64,000 nucleotides of DNA, from contig JBBPUQ010000010.1 of the NCBI GenBank assembly GCA_038501195.1, forward strand, positions 1,567,501 through 1,631,500, read 5' to 3'. The translations under genes were made by a program, and so were the position numbers. This document shows, in pieces, positions 1 to 12,988 of the stretch; position 1 is the first letter of the stretch, and every line of letters starts with the position of its first letter. The notes under the pieces are model-generated. The model did no database searches. It was not told the origin of the DNA and saw only the letters and a list, made by a program, of their open reading frames with translations. The DNA is from Nemania diffusa. Its lineage: Eukaryota; Ascomycota; Sordariomycetes; Xylariales; Xylariaceae.

Positions 1-2713
1 ATATTTTAAAATTTACATTTAAAAATATAAAAAAAAAGTTTATATTTATTATATAAAACTTTTTGCTATTATATAATATAAATAGTTAAAAGTATATAAT
101 TATTAAAAATGTTTAATTTTAAGTTTTAAATATAGTTTTATTAGCTAAAACAAAATTATATTTTATATTTATAGCTAACACTTGTTTTTTTTTTAAGCTT
201 TATAAAAATAATTTATTTATTTTAATTAACTTTAAAATAAAGTTTTTAATATTTGCTAATTTATAAAATTTGTATAATTTATTTAAATCTATTATTAATA
301 ATAATATAAACTTTTATTAAAGCAATATAAAATAACTTAAATATTTAAAGTTATATATAATATAATTTAAATATAAATTATAAAAATAAAGTTTTTTAAT
401 AAATATTTATGTTTTAATAAATAATATATATATATAAAATTAAATAAATAAATTATAAATATATAAATAATATAAAATAAAATAATAAAATATAAATAAA
501 AAATTTTATATATTATTAAAAAGTTTAATATAAAATTTAAAAATATAAATATAAATTAAAGTTTAAAAAAATAATAATTAAAAATATTATAAATATTAAA
601 TAAACAAAAATTAATAAAAGCTTAAAGTTTAAACAAATAACAAGTTTTAATTAATTAATATTATTTTAAATATAATAATATTAAAAATAAATATAATTAT
701 TTTATATAAAATATAAAAATAATTTATTTTATATAAAATTTTAATTAATCGATTTATAGTTTATTAATTAAAAGTTTATTATATTAATATTAATTATAAC
801 TTTTTATTAAATATAGCTGTTAAAAAACTAATTTAGTTAATTTTTAGTTATAATATTGCTAATTTTTTATTGTTTAATTATTATAGCTGTTAAAAAATTA
901 ATTTAAGTAATTTTATAATAAGCTTTTATTTTTAATGTTTTAAATATAGCTATTAAAAAATTAATTTAACTAAAATGTTAAAACAAACTATTAAGTTTTA
1001 AAAATTTAAATAAAAGTATTAACAATAGCTGTTAATATAAAAAAAAAAATTAAAAAATTGTAAAATTAAAAAATAAAATTATTGCAATTATAAAATTTAT
1101 TATATTATTTAAAATATATTATTTAAAATAATATTATATATTAAGTTTAAAAATATAATATAAAAAAAAAAAAGCTAGTTTAAAATTAATAAAAAAGATT
1201 TATTTAATTTAAATTTTAGTTTACTTTTATTATTTACTTTTATTTTATTATTAATAAAATTTATTATAATATAAAGTTTTTTTTTTTTAAAAATAACTTT
1301 TTTATTTAACTATATTAATTATTTAAAATTGCTATAGCTAAATATTTATTTTAGTTTTTTTTTAGCTTTGATTTAAATATTAATATTTTTAATATAGCTA
1401 TTGATAATTTTTTTTTATTATTTAGTTTATATATAAATAAATAATTGTTTAATTAAAAAATAAATAAAAATTTTTTAAATTATAAATAATTTTTTAAGTT
1501 TTTTTAATTAATTAATAAGTTTATTACTTTTAAATAATAAATTAAAAATTATTTTTAAATTAAAAAAATTTAATAAAATTATATAAATAATATTTTCTTT
1601 ACTTTTTAATAATAAATTAATAAATATTGTAGTAATAAAAACGCTTTTTTGTTTTTTTTTTATTAATTAAAATTAAAAAAAAAGTCGGTTTATTAAACGA
1701 TTTATTTAAATCAGTTATAGCAATAAATATAATAAAAACAATAATTTTTTAATAAAACAAATTAAAAAATATTTTAATTTAAATTTATAAAATAATATTA
1801 AATAATTTTTTAACTTTTTTCTATTAAACTTTTAAAAATTAATCAACTTTTTATATTTTTTAAGTTAATATAATTTTTAATATTATTTTTTTAAATAATA
1901 TAAAAAACATTAATATTTTAATAATTGTTTTATATTTTTTTCTTTTAATATATCTTTTTAAATTTAAAATGTTTTTATAATTTAATTTAGCTTTTGTTTT
2001 AACAACTTTTAATTTATAACTATTTAATTATATTTTATATTATTTTATATTTTTTATATATTTATAAATTTAAAATCAAATTATTATATATAATATTAAT
2101 AATATTTAAAGATTTTTTAGCTTTAAATTATAAAGTTTAAATAAAAAATATTATAATAATTTAATTATAATAATTATTTTTTTTATATTTAATAATATAT
2201 ATAATAATAAACTAATATTAATTTTAATTTAAATTATTTTTTATAATTATATAATAAAAAAATATTAAGTTTTAAAGTTTTAGCTTTAAATATTATAATT
2301 TTAATAAATTTAACATAAAAAATTTAAAATATTTTTTAATTTTTTAAAAAAAGCTTTTAATATTATTACTTTTTAAAAATTTTATTAATTTTAATTTTTA
2401 AATATTAGTTATAACAAAAAAAATAGCAATAATTTTATTAATTTAAGTTTTTTAATTTTTATAATATTAAATTTATAGTTTTAATATTATTTTTATAAAT
2501 ATATTTTAATTTTATAATTAATTTTATAATTTAAATATTTAATATAATTAAAGTTTTATTAAAAATATTATTAAATTAAAATATATATTATATATATAAT
2601 ATATTTTAAAAAACTAGCTATAGCTATAAAAAATTATTTTTAAAAATTTGAAATAATAATAATAATAATTTAAAAAAATAATCGAAATAATATTAAAATA
2701 GCAAAACTATTAT
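1..2713. other. Extremely AT-rich, RIP-like degraded DNA, no gene
   Basis: Almost only A and T, with rare G/C mostly in GC or CG pairs, and stops in every frame. This is the texture left by repeat-induced point mutation in fungal transposons. It lies outside the LTR element that starts at 2719, so it is probably a different or older degraded repeat that continues off the left edge of the window. I could not identify a family or its ends. Confidence 0.75.
811..1040 (+). repeat. Loosely spaced short repeat, tatagctgttaaaaaa-type
   Basis: A motif close to tatagctgttaaaaaa followed by ytaattta occurs near 812, 882 and 945, and a shorter relative sits near 1025. Spacing is about 63-80 bp. The copies differ mainly by C/T or G/A transitions. 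It may be a decayed tandem or subterminal repeat of a transposon; chance similarity is possible in such AT-rich sequence. Confidence 0.4.
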
Positions 2714-2718
2714 AAATA
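2714..2718. repeat. 5-bp target site duplication, left copy (aaata)
   Basis: Abuts the left LTR and matches 10868-10872 exactly. In such AT-rich DNA a chance 5-bp match is possible at the percent level, but it falls exactly at both LTR ends. Confidence 0.6.
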
Positions 2719-3112
2719 TATAACAGTATAAATAGGTTTAATAAAGCGAGCTTAAAAAGTCGGGTTATAAAATTTATTTAAATAAACTTACTTAATAAAA
2801 AAGCTTAAAAAAAAGCTTTTATAAAAGTTTTTTTATTATTTATAACATTATTTTTTAAAATTACTATTTATTATAAATATTTATTATTATAAATAAATAA
2901 AAACAATTATAAAATTAAAACTTAAAAACAAAATATTAAGCCTGATTTTAATATTTATTAAAAATATATATATATATATAAAGTTTAAAAATTAAAAAGC
3001 TAAAATAATTAAAATATTTAATAAGTTTTATTTTAATATATTTTTTAAAATCGGTTTAATTATATTAATTTAATTTTATTTATTAAATTTAATTATATTT
3101 TTATATATAATA
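2719..3112 (+). repeat. 5' long terminal repeat (394 bp)
   Basis: Aligns without gaps to 10474-10867. It begins tataacagtataaatagg, holds an (AT)n run near 2966-2980, and ends ttatatataata. Some G/C bases retained here (for example the gcgagc at about 2745 and the cggg at about 2761) are A/T in the other copy, and the reverse is true elsewhere, so each copy was mutated independently after insertion. Confidence 0.85.
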
Positions 3113-6100
3113 GTTATAAATTTAATTTATTTATTAAATTAATATTTTTTTTATAAACGATTTTAATTTTTATTGTTATAAATATTTTTATTTTATTTTT
3201 TTTTATATTATTTTAAAAACTTTTATTTATTTTTAATATATTTTTTTTTATATTTTTATTATATCTTTTAAAAAAATCAATAAAAATATTAAAATAATTT
3301 TAAAAACTAATTTTAATTAATTAAAATAATATAATAAATTTAAATTTTAAACTATAATATAAAATATTTAAAATTATATTGATTTAAATAATATTATATT
3401 TATATTTAAAATTAAAATTAAATTAAAGTTTTTTATTTATAAAAATATTAAATAAGTTTTTTTAAAAAAATATGCTAATTAATATAAAAAAGATTTTAAA
3501 AAATAAAAAGCTTAAAATAATAATAATTTTATAAAAAATATTATATTATTAATTTTTTAAAAAATATAATTAATAATATTTAATATTATTATAAAGTTTA
3601 ATAAATTTATTAAAACTTATATTAACGAAATATTAAAATATATAGCTAATATTATTTAATATATTAATTTATATAATTAAATTTTAAAAATAGTTAATTT
3701 TAAATATTTAAAAATAATATTGATATAAATATTTAATAAAAATAATTTTAATATTAAATTAATAATTAAATATTTAAAAAATAAACTAGTTTTTATAAAA
3801 TTAACTATTATAAATATTTTATTAATTAAATATTAAATAATTTTAAATTAAACTTTATAATATATAAATTTTATTTGTTAATATAAAAATTAAATAATTA
3901 TTTATAAAAAAATAAAAATGTATTAAATATTTAATATAATAAAAATATTTATAATTAAAAACATTTTTAAAACTATAAATAAATATATTATTTTTAAATA
4001 AATTATTAAGCAATTTTTTATTTTATTTTAAAACAAGTTTTTTTATAAAAAATAAATATTTATATTAAATTAATTAAAATAAATTTTTAAAAAGTTTATT
4101 TATAAAAATAAATTAAAAACTTTTTAAAGCGTTTTAAAAATTTATTATATTTTAAATAATATAATTTAAAAATAGCTTAAAAAAAAACATAAAAAATAGT
4201 TTAAAAATTTTTAATATTTGTATAAATATTAAATAAAATATATTTATTTTTAATATTTTAAAATATATAAATTTTTTTACTATATAATTATAAAATTTAT
4301 AAAAAAAGTATTAAAAAAAATAGTTTTTATAAAAAAAATAATAAAGATTAAAAAGTGATAAAAATATATTTAATAAAATAATTTTTAAAAAAAAATCAAA
4401 AAAAGCAAATAAAAAGTAAAAAAAATTACTTTTAAAAAAAAGAATTAAACAATAAAAAAACTTAATATAACAACAATATAATATATATAATAATTAATTT
4501 ATTTTTTTTTAAAATTATATTTAATTTTAAATATTTATATAATTAAAGTTTAAAAGTTATATTTTTTATTTAATAATATATTATTAAATAATTATAATAT
4601 TTTTTATTTTATAAATAATAAATTATTTTTAAAAAAGAAATTTTTTAAAATTGCTAAAAAAAAAGTAATAGTAAATGTTAACATTTTTTAATTTTTAATT
4701 TTAAAAATAAAAATTTAAATTATAAAAAATATATTTTTTAAAAAAAAATAAAAAAAAAATTAATTAATTTAATATTTACTAAAATAATATTTATAAAAAA
4801 ATTTTATATAAATTTAATTTTTAAAGTTTATTTTTAAAAAATAAAAATATAATACTATAAATTAAATTATATATTAAAATTTAATAAATTTAAAAAAAAT
4901 AATATAATTATTAAATTTTTAAAATATTATAATTTAATATTTTTTTAATATAATTTATTTTTTATAATAAATATAATATATATTTTAATAAAAGTTTTTA
5001 TAAATATAGCAAAATTTTTAATAATTTTAATATAAATAAAACAAGTTTTTTTATATTAACTTTTTAAAAATTTTTTAAAATTAAAAAAAAACTTTAAATA
5101 TTTATAATATTTAAAGTTAAAATATTTAAAATTTAAACTATTTAAAATATTAATATATAATATAAAAAATATAAAAATTAATAAAATTTTATAATTTAAA
5201 TATAAAAACTATATAAAAATATATATTTTATAAAAAATTTTTAAATAAATTTTTAAAAAAATATTAATAAAACTTTTTTATAAAATTTTTTAAAATTTAT
5301 TTAATTATTTAAAAAAGTTTAATAAATTATAATAAATATTAATATTTAAAAATAAATTTAGCAATATAATTTAAATTTATTTTTTTAAAAATAAAAAATA
5401 AAATTTTATATTTAAATAAATAAAAAAGTTTAAATATTAAATAATATAATAATTTAAACTTTTTATAATAAAGTTTAAAAATAATAATAAAAAAATATTT
5501 ATTATTATTTAAAAAACTATATATTATAAATTTTAAACTAAAAAAAAAAAAATCGATTTAAAATTTTTATTAAATTATATTAAAAAGTTAATAAAAAATA
5601 GCAAAAAAATAAATAAAAAAATAATTAAAAAATTAATTAAAATATTTTTAAAAGTTAAGTTTTTAAGTTTTTTTTTAATTAAAAATAATTTAAATAATAA
5701 TTTAATTATATAATATTAGTTTTTTAAAAAAAATAAATTTTTATATATTTTATAAAATATTTAAATTATAATTTAATTAATATTTTAAATAATATATATT
5801 TAAAATAAAAAAAAAAATTAAAAATTAATTTTAAATTAAATTAAAATTAAATTTTTATATATAAATATAAAGTTTATTTTTTAAATAAAAAAAAAAGCTA
5901 GTTATAATTATTAAATTTTTAAAATAAAATTAAAAATATATATTAAATATTTAATAAAATATATAATAAATAATTTATATAAAATTTAAATTTTTTATTT
6001 ATAAAAAGTAATTTTAATAAAAAATATCAAGTTTAATAAAAAAAATTTTTATAATAAAAAACAAAAATATTTTAAAATTAAAATTTTAAAAATATAAATA

Positions 6101-9100
6101 AATAAAATCAAATTAAATAAATTTAAAAATATTATAATTATAAAAATTTAAAATATATAAAAATTTATAATAATAATAAATTAAAAAATAAATAAAAATA
6201 TTTTAAATAGTTATAATAGTAATATTTAATTTATTAATAAATTTTTTAATATTTATTTAAAAAAATAAAATTTAAAAATAAATATAGCTATAATAAAACT
6301 AATTAAAAAGTTTAATAAAAGCTATATATTTTAATTGTAAAAACTTTTAATTTTTTAATAAATATTTAAATTTAAAAAATAATAAAATAATATAAAAACA
6401 AAATTTAAAAAAATAATTTAAAATAAAATAATAATATTTTTAAAAAATAAAATATTTTAAATTTTTTAAATCGATATATAAAATATTAAAAATAAATTAA
6501 ATAAAAATTTATAATAGTATAAATATTAAACTATATTTAAAATATTAAATAAATTATTTTAAATAAAATATAAATATATATATAAAATAAACTTATTAGT
6601 TTTATATATAAATAAATATATTTAAAAAATAACATTTAAAAAATTAAAAAATAATAAAAATTATGTGATTTTTATAATAATATTTAATAAAAAAAATAAA
6701 ATATATTTTTTAAAAAATAACTTTTAATAATTTTTTTTAAAAACTTTTATATTTAATTAATTAAAAACTTTATATTAAAAAAATCAAAAATATAAAATAT
6801 TATATATAATATTTATAGCAACAATAAATTAAAAAAAAGCTATATATTTAAATATAATATTTTAAAAGTTTTATATTTATAAAAACAATTTTTTAAAATT
6901 ATTATTTAAAAATTAAAAAAAAATTTTTAAATATTTAATTAATAAATTATTTAAAATTAATATTTATAATAAATATAAATAGCTAAAAAATAATAAAATA
7001 TTTAAAATTATTTTTATATAAAATATAAAAAATAATTTATTTTTATTGAAATAAATATTTATATATAAATTTAATAAAAATAAATTTTTAAATATATATA
7101 AAATATATTTAATTATTAAAAGTAATTTTTAAAAAAAAAATATATTTTAATTAATTTATATAATTATATTTATAATTAAAATATTTAAATTTATAATAAT
7201 ATTAATAATAACTTTTAATTTTAAAATTAAATAATTTAATATAATTAAAATATTTTTTAATATATTAAAAATTAATAAAATTTTTATAAATATATAACTT
7301 TTAAAAAGTTTTAATTAAAATAATTTAATTAATAAACTTAATAAAATATTATATAATTTAAAAAGTTTTTTATTATTATAATATAAAAAGTTTATTAAAA
7401 TATTTAAAGTTAATAAAATAATAGTTTTAAAAAAAAAACTTTATTTATTTTATATTTTAAAATATATAATATTTATTATATTTTATATAAACAATTTTTT
7501 AGTTTTATATTATAAAACTTATAAAAAAAAAGCAAAAAAAATTATTTTAAATATTAAAAAAGCTTATAAATTTAAAAATCAAAATAATATTATTTAGTTT
7601 TTAAAAATTAAAATAATTTAAAATTATTTTTAAAAAATAATTATATTAATATATAATAAATATATTAACAAAATTGTAATATATTATAAATTTAATAATT
7701 AAAATTAAGTTTTTATAATATTGTTTTTAATAAAAAAGTTTAAAAAGTTTTTAAAAAATATAAAAAAAGTAAAAATTAAACTATATTAAAAATTAATTAA
7801 ATTAATTTTATATATAATAATATTTTTAAAATTAAATATTATATATATAATAATATAATTTTTAAAATTTTTAATTAATTTTAATTTTATATATTATAAA
7901 GCTATTTATTAAATAATTTAATATTTATATATAATATATTTTTTTAAAATTATATATAAAATATAAAATTATAAAGTTTAAATTTTTTAAATAATAAAAA
8001 ATATTTTATTTATAAATAATTATAAAACTTATTACTTTTTATATAAATATATTATATTATTATTTAAAAATATAATTTTATAAAAAACTATTTATTAAAA
8101 TATTATATTTATTTTTATTATAAAAATAAAAATAAATATAATTAAATTTATTGCAAAAAAAACAATAGTTTTTAAAAAACTATTTTATAATTTTATTTTA
8201 AAATTAAATAAAATATAAATAATTTATTTAAATAATATATAAATAATTAAATTAATAATAAATAAAAATAAAAAAATAAATATTAAATTTAAATATATAA
8301 ATATATAAAATATATAATTATATTAAAAATATTTTAAAAAAAACTTTAAAATAGTATATTTTTTTATTAATTAAATATTTATTAATAAATTAATTAAAGA
8401 TTTATTATAAGTTTAATTTAAATATTTTTAAATTTTTATTAATTTTAAAAATATAAATTATATTTATAATATAAGCTTAAAAAATAAATAAAAAAAACTT
8501 TTTAATTATTTATTAATTTATAATAATTAAAACAATTAAAAATAAAAAAAAAAAAACAAAATTAAAATAAATTATATTAATTTTTATTTATTATTTTTAT
8601 TATTTATTTTTTAAATTTGTTAAATATTAAAAATAGTAATTTTTATTTATTAAAATTTTTAAAAAAAATATATAAAATATAAAAAAAAAAAAAACATAAA
8701 AATATATAATATAACTATATAACAATATATTAATAGCGCTAATAATATAAATAAAAAAGTTGTTAGTAGTAAAAATATAAACAATATTAAAAAAAAAAAA
8801 AAAAATTAATTAAAAAAAATAGCTAAAAAAAATAGTTAAAATATAAAAAATAAACAAAAATTTAAATATATAAACGATTTAATAAAAAATATAAAAAATA
8901 AATATAAATATAAATAATAAAAAAGCAGTAATAGTAAATTCTTTTTTATTTATTTTAAAAATAATTTAAAAAATATTATAAAAGTAAAAAAGTTTTTATA
9001 TAAAAACTATTAATTAAAAATTGTTATAATAATTTTAAAAAATATTAAAATAAAATTTATAATTTAAAAAGTTTTAAATTAAATAATTACTATTAAATAA

Positions 9101-9579
9101 TAAATAAATAATATTATATAATTTAAGCTATATTTATATTTATTAATATAATATTTTAAATATATATAAAAAATATAAAAAAAATTTATATAAATATATA
9201 TATATATTTTAAAAAATATTTATAATAATATTAACTATAGTTAATTATATTAAAGTATATATTATTTTTATATTTAATAAAAATAATATTTATATAATAA
9301 TAGTAAAAAACTATATATTTTTTTTAAATAAAATATAAACGATAATATTTATTAAAATATAAATATAAATAAATATTTAATAAACTATAAAGTTTAAAAT
9401 ATTACATTAAAAAAAAAAGTAAAAAAGTTATTATTATTATTATTAATAATAATAGCAAAAGTATAAAAAATATAAATAATAAAATAAATAATAATATTTA
9501 TAATAATAATATAAAAAATTTTAATAATTATTAGCTAAAATTAAAAGCGAAAAAAAAAAAGAGATGTTTAAATATGTTT

Positions 9580-9611
<32 letters not shown>

Positions 9612-10473
9612 CCGAAAAAAAAGAATTTTAAAAGCAAGCTAAAAATAGCAGCAAAAAAAAATAAAACTACTTTTTAAAAATATTAATATATAACTAATAT
9701 TTTATAATATAAAATTAAAAAATCATTTATTATATTAAAATATTATAGCAAAATAATATTATTTAAAGTTTTAATTAATATAAAAATTTTTATAATTGAT
9801 TTAAAAATTCTATAAAATATATATTAATAATAATAATAATATTTATAATTATAAATTAATTTTAAATTTATTTATATAAAAAAAAAGTTTAAAAATTATA
9901 ATTTATAAATAAATAAAAATAAAAAAAAAAATAAAAAATAAAAAAAACTAACTATTTTATTAGTTAGTTAAATATATAACAATTAAATAATTTTAAAAAT
10001 ATATTTATAAATTTAAAAAAATAACTTAAAAAAAAAAAAAAAAAATTAAAATTATTTTATAATTAATTTATATTAAAAATATTAAAATATTAAAAGTAAA
10101 TTTATTTTATATATAAAAAAAAAATGCATTTTTTTTATAACTATTAATTTAAATTTATTAAATATATTATATATTTAATTAAATAATAAAATTATAATTA
10201 ACAAATATATATAAATATAATTTTATTATTTAATAATTTTATAATTAAAATATAAAAAATATATTAGTATAATAATATATTAAAAAAGATATATTTTTAG
10301 CTTTTGTTTTATAAAAATTAATTATTTAAAATATATAAAGCTATTAAAATTATTTAAAATATATTTTTATAGAAATTTTAAAATATAAAATTAAAAAAAT
10401 TATTATTTATTTTTTTTGTTAATATATAAAAAAAAAATAACTAAATAATTTAAAGTAATTTAACTAAAAAATA

Positions 10474-10867
10474 TATAACAATATAAATAAGTTTAATAAA
10501 ACAAGTTTAAAAAGTTAAATTATAAAATTTATTTAAATAAGTTTATTTAATAAAAAAACTTAAACAAAAGTTTTTATAAAAGCTTTTTTATTGTTTATAA
10601 TATTATTTATTAAAATTATTACTTATTATAAACATTTATTATTACAAATAAATAAAAGCAATTATAAAATCAAAGCTTAAAAGTAAAATATCGAGCTTAA
10701 TTTTAGTATTTATTAAAAATATATATATATATATAAAATTTAAAAATTAAAAAGTTAAAGTAATTAGAATATTTAGTAAGTTTTACTTTAATATATCTTT
10801 TAAAATTGTTTTAGTTATATTAATTTAATTCTATTTACTAAACTCGATCGTACTTTTATATATAACA
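10474..10867 (+). repeat. 3' long terminal repeat (394 bp)
   Basis: Partner of 2719-3112. It begins tataacaatataaataag and ends atatataaca with the canonical terminal CA. It is somewhat less AT-saturated near its right end (cgatcgtac at about 10845). It marks the right edge of the retroelement; composition starts to normalise within about 120 bp. Confidence 0.85.
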
Positions 10868-10872
10868 AAATA
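10868..10872. repeat. 5-bp target site duplication, right copy (aaata)
   Basis: Directly follows the terminal CA of the right LTR and matches 2714-2718. Confidence 0.6.
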
Positions 10873-12988
10873 TTATATAATAACTTAGTTAGTTAATATT
10901 AAAAATATCGACTTTTATAATGCTATATATCTTTTTTGTAAAAAACTATTTTTCTGCTAACTAATAAATAGAAAAATAAAAAATCTAAGGTCTCGCTGAC
11001 TTAATTAACGCAACCTTTTTCTGCAACAGTGCAACTTATACCGTCTTAATATCTCCGTGCGGAGTTTTTATCTCAACAAGAAGATAATGAAATCTGATGT
11101 TTGCCTCTTTTAACCTATCTATATTAAGCTTAAGAGTATAATTACAGTTGACAGTCACTCAAAAAAATTGATTAAAAGCCGAACTTGAAGACTTTCGGAG
11201 AAGATGGCCCGAGGGCCATGAGGATAGCGAAAAATGAGTCAAGATTCGCATGTTGAACAGGGCAGTCTGGTTGATGATGGAAAGACATTTCTCCTCGGAA
11301 GTTCGGAACAACAAGCCGCCCGCTTTCGAACTAGAGATAACTAGCTAAGACTTCAGCTTGGATGCTTATTTGAACTTAACCCGTTTAGAGAGGTTTGATT
11401 AAAAACGACAACAAATAGAGCGGGGTAAAGGACGAAGAAAAAAAAGGAAAAGACCTTTAGGCTCTGAAGATATTAGACATAGTCGGTAACGGACCTGATC
11501 CGAAGTGGTTCGTCGGGAACTTATTACTTATGTGGCGGGTAAAAGTGGGACCTAATTACCTCAGACACGCATTAGTCTAGAATCTAGATATCCCACTGCG
11601 TAATTCGATTTGGGACCTCCACGCTCTCCAGACTCCACACCCAATACAACCTCAAGGATTCTATCTACGCAGTAGCCACTCAGTTGAACATCCCTCACGT
11701 ATCCAGCCTATCGAGGTACTTGGAATTGGAGAAATAGTGGAAGTGGCGTATGGGTTATTAAAACGGAACGTGTGAAACACAAATACCGCACTTTAAAGAC
11801 CTAACGAAGGTCACGATGGCACGTACAGAGATTTCTTAGCTTTAAGCCTTGGTGGGAAACGATCCATTGAAATAGGTCTCAAGAACAGGTCTAACTAACT
11901 AGCTAAAGAAAATCCCGGAGGGAACTCTAAGGAACGTACAGAAAAAGTTCAGCGCGGTTCTGCTAGGTAGACTAGACCTGATCAATACAGGCCCTCTCTT
12001 CTAGAAATCTGTACGCTCGCACTGTCACAATATATGCACGTATGCATATACAGGCAATCTATCTACTATCTAGAGCTCCTACTTGGTCACATTGACCTTC
12101 ACAAATTTTTGCTTCTTTGACCTTGGCATATGGTTCTTCGGTTACGACACTGATGCTGCAAGATCTAGTTCGTAGGATTTTAAGTTGGGGGATCCAGAAA
12201 CAGTCGTGATCATGTAGCAGATTATGGTTCGGTCCCTTCTTTCAGTGAAGACGTGTGACCTTTAATTCATGCTCTTGTTGTCACGCGACGGCCTCTAAAT
12301 CACTTCCGTGGAACTACTCTAACTATATACAGAAGTCTCCTTCTGTAGTGTGCCTCGTAACACAGGGAAATCTATTTATGACTCTTTAGTTGGATCTTAG
12401 TCGCTCTCAAATATGAATGGCTGTGGAACGTGCTACTTTTGTATACATAATTTATCTTCATTATTATTGCTACGCTAACTTGCATGGAGGCCGCGTCTGC
12501 GCTGTAGCACGATTGATATGAGCTGAATGTAAAGACAATGCGGACACCGCACTCTTAACCCAGCCACAAAATGTCCTGTCGGAGTATTAACTCGATAAAA
12601 ACAACTCTAGTAGTAATTTTACGTCCGGAAATCGGATCAAAGGTGATTGCCTCACAAGAGATCCTCATCCAATAATCAAGGGACACGAGAAGATGCGTCT
12701 GTGTCGCCGTCACATCATAATTTCGGAACGCTGCCGCATTTTACTTCCGATAGTTGCGATCTAGTACGCAAGGCATGGCTTCGGGATGGTATAGTACATT
12801 GTAGATCTGTGCTTCAAGCATGACGGGTGTTAGAGCATGTAACCCCTCATTTAATATAGCATTGCGTCTTAAAAAGAATATATATGACCTGTCTTGATAC
12901 CCAAAGAGTCTTCAGTCAATGGCACGTTCTTTACGGTGAAGAGCTAATTAAGTTTATTGCATCGATCGACTACGCCCTAACAATCGCA
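10873..12988. other. Transition zone and upstream region, no gene seen
   Basis: Composition climbs from the AT-rich block to ordinary levels within about 120 bp (to about 11000). The following 1.9 kb has no open frame of 60 codons on either strand and no recognisable protein similarity. It may be old degraded sequence plus the promoter of the deaminase gene. A short alternating stretch (atatgcacgtatgcatata) lies near 12030-12050. Confidence 0.6.

Larger units (their letters stand above)
2719..10867 (+). mobile_element. RIP-degraded LTR retrotransposon (~8.15 kb)
   Basis: Two direct repeats of 394 bp (2719-3112 and 10474-10867) align end to end without a gap and enclose about 7.36 kb of AT-saturated DNA. 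The repeats differ at several dozen sites, almost all C/T or G/A transitions in both directions, which is the RIP signature. The right copy ends in CA and both copies begin TA, expected if an original TG was mutated. The 5 bp before the left copy (aaata, 2714-2718) equal the 5 bp after the right copy (10868-10872), fitting an integrase-made target duplication. No gag-pol frame survives, so Ty1/copia or Ty3 class cannot be assigned. The interior is A-rich on the plus strand, which weakly suggests plus orientation. Primer-binding site and polypurine tract are not recognisable. Confidence 0.85.

Noticed and set aside
9576..9612. T-run followed by A-run (about 24 T then 12 A)
   Set aside because: Looks like an element terminus or terminator, but it lies inside the LTR element and has no flanking duplication; best seen as RIPed low-complexity DNA.
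1..10872. Mitochondrial or plasmid DNA as explanation of the AT-rich block
   Set aside because: No mitochondrial genes, tRNAs or long frames are present; LTR structure with transition-only differences and direct continuity with nuclear genes fit RIP.
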